This document shows, one piece after another, positions 22,691 through 28,213 of a stretch of 32,111 nt of DNA. Position 1 is the stretch's first letter, and each line of letters begins with the position of its first letter. The position numbers and the translations under genes were made by a program. The stretch comes from Streptomyces candidus. Its GTDB lineage: Bacteria > Actinomycetota > Actinomycetes > Streptomycetales > Streptomycetaceae. The stretch covers positions 1-32,111 of the forward strand of contig NZ_JACHEM010000032.1 in the NCBI RefSeq assembly GCF_014207445.1, given 5' to 3'. The notes beneath the pieces were generated by a model. That model ran no database searches and was not told the DNA's origin. It saw nothing but the letters and a program-made list of their open reading frames with translations.

Positions 22691-23374
22691 ATGACGACTC
22701 TCACACCCCCCGTGGTGATCCCCGATCAGGGGCGCAGGATCGCGTTCGTCGGCAAGGGCGGCACCGGCAAAAGCACGATCATCGCCCACATGCTCAAGCA
22801 CTGGAACGCGTCCGGCATCCCGGCCTCGGCCATGGACGCCGACGAGCCCGGCGACGAGGAAAAGGGCAGCCTCCTGGAGTGGTCGGACGAGGCCGACCTC
22901 GGCGGGCCGGTGTACCCGGCGCCGAACCGCTCCAAGGTCCGCGACCAGCTCGTGAAGTACACCCCCGAGGGCGGCCTCCTGGCTGTCGACACCGGGGCGT
23001 GGAACCGCAAGGCCGGGAACATGCACTTCGCCGTCTTGAGTGGCGTCGACCTCGCAGTGTTGACGCTCCCCCCGACCCGTATGGAGATGAACCGCGCCGG
23101 TTCCGTCCTCGCGGCGATCGACCACCTCGAAGAGGTCGGCGCCCACTTCCCCCGCCTCGTCATCTGCCTGACCCTGACGAACGCCTCGGCCAAGGCCGCT
23201 GACACCACGTACCGGGACCTGACCGGCGGCGGGTTCACCGTGCTCAAGACCCGCATTCCGCGCGTGGACAAGGAAGACGGTTACGGCCAGTCGTACGGCC
23301 TCGAACCGCAGCTCGTTGCCGGTTCGCCGATGGACCTCCTCGCCGTCGAGCTCGCCAAGGAGGCAGCCGCGTGA
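22691..23374 (+). CDS. parA: ParA-family partition ATPase
   Basis: A 227-residue P-loop ATPase. The deviant Walker A, GKGGTGKST, is at residues 21-29 with the signature first lysine of ParA/MinD proteins. The usual DxPP region reads LLAVDTGAWNRKAGN, and VLTLPPTRMEMNRAGS follows. These proteins segregate low-copy plasmids by forming gradients or filaments with a DNA-binding partner. The downstream gene overlaps the parA stop (GTGA) and is that likely partner. There is no clear ribosome binding site, so the mRNA may be leaderless. It is shorter than chromosomal ParA and has no N-terminal DNA-binding domain. Confidence 0.85.
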   Translation: MTTLTPPVVIPDQGRRIAFVGKGGTGKSTIIAHMLKHWNASGIPASAMDADEPGDEEKGSLLEWSDEADLGGPVYPAPNRSKVRDQLVKYTPEGGLLAVDTGAWNRKAGNMHFAVLSGVDLAVLTLPPTRMEMNRAGSVLAAIDHLEEVGAHFPRLVICLTLTNASAKAADTTYRDLTGGGFTVLKTRIPRVDKEDGYGQSYGLEPQLVAGSPMDLLAVELAKEAAA

Positions 23375-24603
23375 CGGTGCAGACGACGAACCGCGCCGAC
23401 CTCCTCAACCGGGCCCGCAAGGGGAACCGGGCAGTCAAGAACAACGCCGCGCACCTGCCCGACCTGACGTCGGCCGTGTCCGGTGTGGCAGAGCTCGCCG
23501 ACCAGCTCCCGGACCTCGACGACGTCCGGGAGATCCCCGAGGATGACCGTTCCCCGCTCGACGAGACCGAGGCCCGGCAGCGGGCCGTAACCGAGAGCGT
23601 CATTCACGCCGCCCTCGCAGCCGGTGACGCCGCAATCTGGGTGATCGGCAAGGCCCTGACGGTGGCGGCCAAGGGCAAGTTTCACCGGGTGGACCAGGGC
23701 AAGACGTTCGACGAGTACGCGCGGGCGGTCACCGGCAAGTCACCCGCGCACGCCCGGCGATGGATGGACGGCGCGCCCCTCGCTCTGGCGGTGGCCGCCG
23801 CGACGTCGAGCACCCCGCCCGAGGGCCACGTCCGCCCCCTGCGGAAGATCGAGAAGGAGATCGGGACGCGTCCCGCGGTCGAGCTTTACCGCAGCGCGGA
23901 CAAGGCATCCGAGGAAGGCGGCCGGAAGGTCACCGGGGCCGTGCTCGTCGAGATCCGGAAGGAGCTCCCGGCCGAGCTCCCCGAGGACACCGAGGAGGCC
24001 GTCGCCGTCGTACGGGAGGCCGCCCGCCGCGTCATGGCCAAGGCGCCGGCACCCGCGGATTCCTCTCCAAATGGAGAGAAGACCGAGGGTGCCGACGAGG
24101 ACCGGGAGCGGAACGGCGAAGGGGACGAGTCAAGCACCCCGCCGCCCGTGCGCGTCTCGGCGCTCGTCCCGGCCTCGGTGGCGGCGACGCTCGACGAGTG
24201 GGCCGGATACCTCTCGCTCGGGCACCGTGTGCCGCTCGACTCCTCGGCCGTGCTCGCCGTCGCCGTCGAGCTCGCCGTGAGCAACGGCGCGCCGTCGCTC
24301 CAGCTCCTTTCCGAGCGGATCGAGGCGCAGCACGCGGAGCACATAAGCCGGGGCGTGGACCGGTTCGAGTGGCGGCCGTCACCCCGCTCCAAGTTCGTTC
24401 GCACGGCCGAGCGGCGCCTCAAGGGCCACCCGGCCTCGAAGGCGTGGGCGCCGCGCTGCGCGGTCCCGGCCGAGGGCGAGGAGGCCGCACCATGCGACGA
24501 GCTCGTGATCTGGAAGGTTGACGACGAGAAGCGCGGGACGTCGTTCTATTGCGACAAGCACCTACCGGCCGAGGACACTCCGCCCGGCATCTGGCGGGAC
24601 TGA
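23371..24603 (+). CDS. ParB-like partner of ParA
   Basis: A 410-residue protein from GTG, with AAGGAGG 7 bases upstream, overlapping parA by 4 bases. A middle segment (TFDEYARAVTGKSPAHARRWMDGAP, near residue 115) looks like a DNA-binding helix-turn-helix. A flexible acidic, Pro/Ser-rich linker (near 235-255) follows, then VRVSALVPASVAATLDEWAGYL, possibly a dimerisation or ribbon-helix-helix domain. Two cysteines near the end (CDELVIWK, YCDKH) may bind metal. No classical ParB CTP-binding motif (GERRxR) is visible, so it is called by context. Two copies of a 16-bp palindrome lie inside and just after the gene. Confidence 0.65.
   Translation: MTVQTTNRADLLNRARKGNRAVKNNAAHLPDLTSAVSGVAELADQLPDLDDVREIPEDDRSPLDETEARQRAVTESVIHAALAAGDAAIWVIGKALTVAAKGKFHRVDQGKTFDEYARAVTGKSPAHARRWMDGAPLALAVAAATSSTPPEGHVRPLRKIEKEIGTRPAVELYRSADKASEEGGRKVTGAVLVEIRKELPAELPEDTEEAVAVVREAARRVMAKAPAPADSSPNGEKTEGADEDRERNGEGDESSTPPPVRVSALVPASVAATLDEWAGYLSLGHRVPLDSSAVLAVAVELAVSNGAPSLQLLSERIEAQHAEHISRGVDRFEWRPSPRSKFVRTAERRLKGHPASKAWAPRCAVPAEGEEAAPCDELVIWKVDDEKRGTSFYCDKHLPAEDTPPGIWRD
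24063..24078. promoter_or_regulatory. Candidate centromere site, copy 1
   Basis: CTCTCCAAATGGAGAG, a near-perfect 16-bp palindrome inside the parB-like gene. The second copy lies 12 bases after its stop. Size and location match parS-type sites. Confidence 0.55.
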
Positions 24604-24613
24604 CCCGCCCGTT

Positions 24614-24631
24614 TCTCTCCAATTGGAGAGA
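24614..24631. promoter_or_regulatory. Candidate centromere site, copy 2
   Basis: TCTCTCCAATTGGAGAGA, a perfect 18-bp palindrome directly after the parB-like stop codon. It shares CTCTCCAA-TGGAGAG with copy 1, differing only at the centre. Confidence 0.6.
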
Positions 24632-24646
24632 CCGCAGGAACCGCGA

Positions 24647-24678
24647 CGGCCCCGGAGCTCCGAGGAGTTCCGGGGCCG
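24647..24678. terminator. Bidirectional hairpin terminator
   Basis: CGGCCCCGGA (24647-24656) pairs with TCCGGGGCCG (24669-24678), extended inward by GCTCC/GGAGT. It lies between the converging parB-like gene and the 24697-25044 gene. Confidence 0.75.
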
Positions 24679-24696
24679 CGGTGCTGCCGGCATGTC

Positions 24697-25044
24697 TCAC
24701 GCGCGAGGCGGCACCGCCTCCGGTGCGTCGTGGGGCCAGGACCATTCGCCCGAGTCGTGGCCGTCGGCCGGGTCGTGGCCCGGCTCCTCCTGGCACTGCC
24801 ACCAGTCGCCGACCTCGTCGGGGTACATCGCGCTGCACTGGTCCGGCTCGGGCTCCGGTGCCGGGGTCAGGAAGCCGACACCCGCGAGGACGGTTGTCAC
24901 GAACTCCTCGACCTTTTCCTCGCCCATGGCTTGCGCCCACTTACCGAGGCTGTCGCGGGTGGACTTGACGACCGAGGCGTACCGCTCCTCAGTGATCACC
25001 GTGCGGGCCGTGCTCTGCGCCTCGACGTCTGCGGCGTCGGCCAT
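24697..25044 (-). CDS. Acidic hypothetical protein
   Basis: A 115-residue protein with GAGGGGAA 5 bases before the ATG. The first half is helical (TEERYASVVKSTRDSLGKWAQAMG). The second half is acidic and Pro-rich with CSAMYPDEVGDWWQCQEEPGHDP, where two Cys and nearby His could bind metal. It is transcribed from the array-and-iteron region at 25086-25280. No family recognised. Confidence 0.6.
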   Translation of the reverse strand: MADAADVEAQSTARTVITEERYASVVKSTRDSLGKWAQAMGEEKVEEFVTTVLAGVGFLTPAPEPEPDQCSAMYPDEVGDWWQCQEEPGHDPADGHDSGEWSWPHDAPEAVPPRA

Positions 25045-25085
25045 GACGGTTCCCCTCTCCGTTTATGCGGGCCCCCACCTTAGCA

Positions 25086-25126
25086 TTAGTTGTAGGTGAA
25101 TTGCAAGTGTGGTTACAAGTTGCAGA
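25086..25126. promoter_or_regulatory. ACTTGYAG operator array, site E
   Basis: Half-sites AGTTGTAG, TTGCAAGT, TTACAAGT and AGTTGCAG in succession, directly upstream of the 24697-25044 gene. Confidence 0.5.
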
Positions 25127-25149
25127 CGGCTGGCAAGCCTCCCGACGCC

Positions 25150-25280
25150 GAAACCGCCACCGGGTGCAGACGGGGCCCGCGCCGACCTGCCGGGACACCG
25201 AGAAACCGCAGGTCACCCCCGAAACCGCCAAGTGGTGCACCCCCTCGGAACCGAAACCGCCAAACGATGCACCCCCCTCC
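25150..25280 (+). repeat. Iteron-like repeat cluster, internal
   Basis: Direct repeats starting GAAACCGCC at 25150, 25221 and 25253, plus a degenerate copy at 25202. The best copy is GAAACCGCCAAGTGGTGCAC at 25221, followed by a C run. The same repeat occurs six times near the right telomere. Confidence 0.65.
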
Positions 25281-25378
25281 CAGCAGGGGTTATGACGAGT
25301 GCGCATGTTCTGTGAGCTGGAGACATACGGCCCACCCGCCCCGCGTGAGCCGTCCCGCCGGGCGCCACCCTCAATCCG

Positions 25379-25402
25379 AGTTGCAATTCAACTTGCAGTT
25401 GT
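25379..25402. promoter_or_regulatory. ACTTGYAG operator array, site F
   Basis: AGTTGCAATT followed by CAACTTGCAGTTG. It lies in the gene-free stretch 25045-25601, which also contains the iterons, a near-perfect palindrome CTGCCGGACATGTTCGGCAG (25495-25514) and a terminator. I see no convincing gene in it. Confidence 0.45.
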
Positions 25403-25538
25403 CCGCCGAGGTGTAGCGCGACTACCGAAACGCACACCCTAGATAGGGGCGGAACGCTAAAATCGGTAACCGCGCAAGGCGTGCACGCGCACCACTGCCG
25501 GACATGTTCGGCAGTCAAGGTCTTTCGAGGCCCACGCA

Positions 25539-25573
25539 GAGGGCCCCGACGGGTCGCACCCGTCGGGGCCCTC
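25539..25573 (-). terminator. Strong hairpin terminator
   Basis: GAGGGCCCCGACGGGT (25539-25554) pairs perfectly with ACCCGTCGGGGCCCTC (25558-25573) across 3 bases. It is placed after the 25602-25787 gene on the minus strand. Confidence 0.8.
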
Positions 25574-25601
25574 ACTTATGCCCAGGGCGCCCGGAGGGCC
25601 C

Positions 25602-25787
25602 TCAGTAATCGAGCGCGGGACCGGCGAGGCGGCCGTCATGCGTGATGGGCTCCTCGCCCCACACCGGCACGTCGTACGTGTCCCGCCGGGGCGGGAGCTC
25701 GTCCTCGTCGGGGCATGTGCAGATCCCGCCCTCGTACATGAGGAGTTCGCACTCCTCGTCGTGGTCGAGGGGGCCGCGGCTCACCAT
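25602..25787 (-). CDS. Small acidic Cys-containing protein
   Basis: A 61-residue protein (MVSRGPLDHDEECELLMYEGGICTCPDEDE...). Three cysteines (EEC, ICTC) in an acidic setting could bind a metal. Its start overlaps the end of the upstream gene by 7 bases (ATGGTGA), so translation is probably coupled. No family recognised. Confidence 0.55.
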   Translation of the reverse strand: MVSRGPLDHDEECELLMYEGGICTCPDEDELPPRRDTYDVPVWGEEPITHDGRLAGPALDY

Positions 25788-26686
25788 GCGGAGGGCGGCG
25801 CGTTGTCGAGGTCGAAAGCCGGGGACCAGCCGGCGGCCGTGGGCCGCGGACCGACGGCCGGCACTTCCGAGGGCGGGCCGAGCTCGTCCTCGCCGGGCCG
25901 GTCGTCGTAGTCCTCGGGCGGGTCGACGTCGCCCTCGGGGCCGTCGTCGAGGTAGTCGAGTCCGGGCTCCTGGTCCTCCTCGGCGAACGGCTCCTCGTGC
26001 TCCTGGCCCTCGTCGTCGTACCGGTCGTAGTCGTCTTCGGGCGTGGGGTAGTCGGCGGGGTCGAGCTCCTCCTCGTCCTCGTCGGCGTCGAACCCGGGGA
26101 AGTTCGGATGCCGTACGCCGTCGTAGACGAGCGTCGTGAAGCCGTCGCCGCCGTTGGGGTTCGGGCGCCGCTCACCCCACGGGAGCTCGGGGAGCTCGAC
26201 GGAGGCCTCGGCCCCTTCGCCGCACTCGGCGCACTGGTAGGTGTCCCACCATGACGTGATGCCCCAGAGCGAAGCGGGGAAGCGGTCGACGTGGACGAGG
26301 CGCCCCCCGCAGTCGACGGCCGCGCCTGTCTCGGTGGCGTACTCCTCGGCGCAGCCGTCGCCGTGGTGGCACTGCCCGGAGCACCGGCACGGCCGAGCCG
26401 GTTCCGGCTCGGGCCGCCATACCGCCTCGGCTCGGGCCCGCCGCTCGGGGGAGGCGTCGGCGGGCAGTGCCCGGATGCCGAGCTCCTCGGCGGTGATGCC
26501 GAGCTCGGCCTCGGCGGCGGTCGGTTCGAGGACGTACCCCACGGCGGCCGGGGCGGGTGTCGGCGTCCCGTCGGTGGCGGTCTCGGCGAGCTCGGCGCGC
26601 GCCCGGTTCAGCGCGTCGTGATACCCGATGCCCTCGGTGTCTTGGATCTCTCGCGCCCGCTTCTGTGCGGCGTCACGCTTCGGCAT
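25781..26686 (-). CDS. Hypothetical protein with Cys/His cluster and acidic tail
   Basis: A 301-residue protein. ATG 26686 has GGGAGGG 6 bases upstream. Residues ~1-35 are a basic helix pair (AQKRAREIQDTEGIGYHDALNRARAEL) of a type seen in small Streptomyces phage and plasmid proteins. A cluster of Cys and His follows (CRCSGQCHHGDGC, VDCGGRL, YQCAECGE), probably zinc-binding. The last ~110 residues are extremely acidic (DEDEEELDPADYP), which could mimic DNA or bind basic proteins. No named family. A 220-base gap upstream shows no gene. Confidence 0.6.
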   Translation of the reverse strand: MPKRDAAQKRAREIQDTEGIGYHDALNRARAELAETATDGTPTPAPAAVGYVLEPTAAEAELGITAEELGIRALPADASPERRARAEAVWRPEPEPARPCRCSGQCHHGDGCAEEYATETGAAVDCGGRLVHVDRFPASLWGITSWWDTYQCAECGEGAEASVELPELPWGERRPNPNGGDGFTTLVYDGVRHPNFPGFDADEDEEELDPADYPTPEDDYDRYDDEGQEHEEPFAEEDQEPGLDYLDDGPEGDVDPPEDYDDRPGEDELGPPSEVPAVGPRPTAAGWSPAFDLDNAPPSAW

Positions 26687-26906
26687 GGCGATGCCCTCCC
26701 AGTGCCGGGCCTCGGTCCCCACGCCACCCGCCCGGTATGGAACGGATCGTCAGCTCACTGCCTGCGGACCGGCTTCCCGAGGGACCTTCTACCGTCGGTG
26801 CCCTGGCACGGCGTGGGCGCGCGGGCGGCGGTATGGGCGGCGGCTCCGCCCTCGGAAGAACCGTAGCGGAAGGCACCGACAGTGCGACGCGGAACGGGCG
26901 GCGGTC

Positions 26907-28043
26907 CTACTTCCGAGGCAGGCCGGTGCACTCGGTGTAGGGCACCCATCGGCAGCTCGGCGCGCGGCCGTTGCACCGGGGGCATACGGCCGTGACGGAC
27001 GTTAGGGGCAGGCCGTAGACCCACATGAGGCAGGAGGGCGCCCGGAAGGGGCCGGGCTCGGTCGGCCGTCGGTGCAGCGCGGGGAGGTGGTTCCATCGGC
27101 GGTCAGCGGCCGTGCGGCCGGACGACTTCCCGGCGGTCTCGGGCCGGTGCTGCTCTAGCCAGTAGTCGAGGGGTGCACGCTCTTGCCGGGTGAGGGTGCC
27201 GACGGGGACGAGCTCGGCGACAACGGCCTCAATCCAGGCCGCAGGCGATACGCGCTTTCGGCGCTGTTCCTCCCATGACCACATGAGCTCGGCGAGGGTG
27301 ACGGCCTCGGGGTAGACGACGACGGGTGCCACCCGGCGGCGGTGCCGGGTCATACCGAGGGCCTCCTCGCGGGCGTGCCAGACGTCGGCGACGCCTCGCC
27401 CGCCATCCCGGCCGGGGCCGCGGCTACGAGGGATGGACACCCACCACCAGAGCATCACTTGATGGGCGTCCGCGAGGAGAGCGTCACCGACGGGCCCCAG
27501 GCGGTGGACGAGCTGTCGGTGTCGTTGCAGCGCCCACCCGAGATCGGGGACGGGGGCGGTGTCGACGAGGTACCCGCCGTCATCCCCGGCGAGCCACCGA
27601 CGGCCGCAGGGACACGGCCGCCAACGGTGACCAGTGGCGGCGAGCCACGCCCCGGGTTCCATGCACAGCGGGCAGGCCGGCAGGGGAGCGGCGCCGAGCT
27701 CGTCGGGCCACGGTTCGACGCATACGGCCTCGACGTCGGCGACGCGGTCCGGGTGCGCACCGGGGAGAGCTCGGGACAGTTGGTCGGCGTCGCGGTCGAG
27801 GAGGACGGCGAGTCGGTCGAGGCCCTCAGGGGAGAGGAGGAGCTCCTCGCGCTGCGGGTCGAGGCCCTCGGCCGGGAGGTCGAGACCCTCGTCGAGGACC
27901 CGCAGGAGCCGAGGCAGATCGGGGCCGTTGGCGGCGGCCGTGCGAGCGAGGAGAGAGAGCGTCGTTTCGCCGGGGATCAACGGAACGCGGATCGGAAGTC
28001 CGAGGGGGGACTCCGCCGGGTCGACCGGGTCGGTTTGGGTCAT
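26907..28043 (-). CDS. Orphan TniQ-like protein
   Basis: A 378-residue protein from ATG 28043, without an evident ribosome binding site. The N-terminus, PIRVPLIPGETTLSLLARTAAANG, matches the start of the TniQ family. A zinc-finger-like pair follows: CPLC at residues 124-127 and CPC at 144-146, around a W-rich loop, as in TniQ/TnsD. A second Cys set lies at the end (CPRCNGRAPSC, TEC). In Tn7-like elements TniQ/TnsD proteins choose the target site. No transposase or TnsC-like gene is visible here, so the role must be different or the element incomplete. Two TTGACA-bearing repeats lie upstream. Confidence 0.7.
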   Translation of the reverse strand: MTQTDPVDPAESPLGLPIRVPLIPGETTLSLLARTAAANGPDLPRLLRVLDEGLDLPAEGLDPQREELLLSPEGLDRLAVLLDRDADQLSRALPGAHPDRVADVEAVCVEPWPDELGAAPLPACPLCMEPGAWLAATGHRWRPCPCGRRWLAGDDGGYLVDTAPVPDLGWALQRHRQLVHRLGPVGDALLADAHQVMLWWWVSIPRSRGPGRDGGRGVADVWHAREEALGMTRHRRRVAPVVVYPEAVTLAELMWSWEEQRRKRVSPAAWIEAVVAELVPVGTLTRQERAPLDYWLEQHRPETAGKSSGRTAADRRWNHLPALHRRPTEPGPFRAPSCLMWVYGLPLTSVTAVCPRCNGRAPSCRWVPYTECTGLPRK

Positions 28044-28116
28044 GTCGGCACCGTGGCACACCGCACCGACAACGCGTCCCCGAACGGGTGACGTCCCGCC
28101 CGGACGAGGGGACGGC

Positions 28117-28213
28117 CTGTCGTTACCTTGGCGCGTCCCTGTCAAGTTCCCTGACGAATCCACGGGCGGACCCTCGGCCCTTCTGTCGTTTCTGAAGTGT
28201 CCTTGTCAAGTTC
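28117..28213 (-). promoter_or_regulatory. Two tandem TTGACA-containing repeats upstream of tniQ-like gene
   Basis: On the minus strand GAACTTGACA begins both repeats (28149 to 28117 and 28213 to 28183), and both end AACGACAG. TTGACA is the ideal -35 sequence, but no equally good -10 box is seen at the right distance. They may be tandem promoters or protein sites. Confidence 0.4.

Noticed and set aside
25150..25280. CRISPR array
   Set aside because: Repeat spacing is irregular (19-52 bp), repeats are imperfect, and the same repeats occur in both orientations near the telomere. No cas gene is present.
25495..25514. LexA (SOS) box
   Set aside because: CTGCCGGACATGTTCGGCAG is a near-perfect palindrome but lacks the GAAC-N4-GTTC core of actinobacterial SOS boxes.
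25450..25540. Possible tRNA or small RNA before the terminator at 25539
   Set aside because: The TTTCGAG stretch does not give a T-arm with a 5-bp stem and no cloverleaf can be drawn. No good promoter is seen.
26907..28043. Complete Tn7-like or CRISPR-associated transposon
   Set aside because: Only a TniQ-like gene is present. No TnsA, TnsB, TnsC or Cas-like protein is visible in the window.
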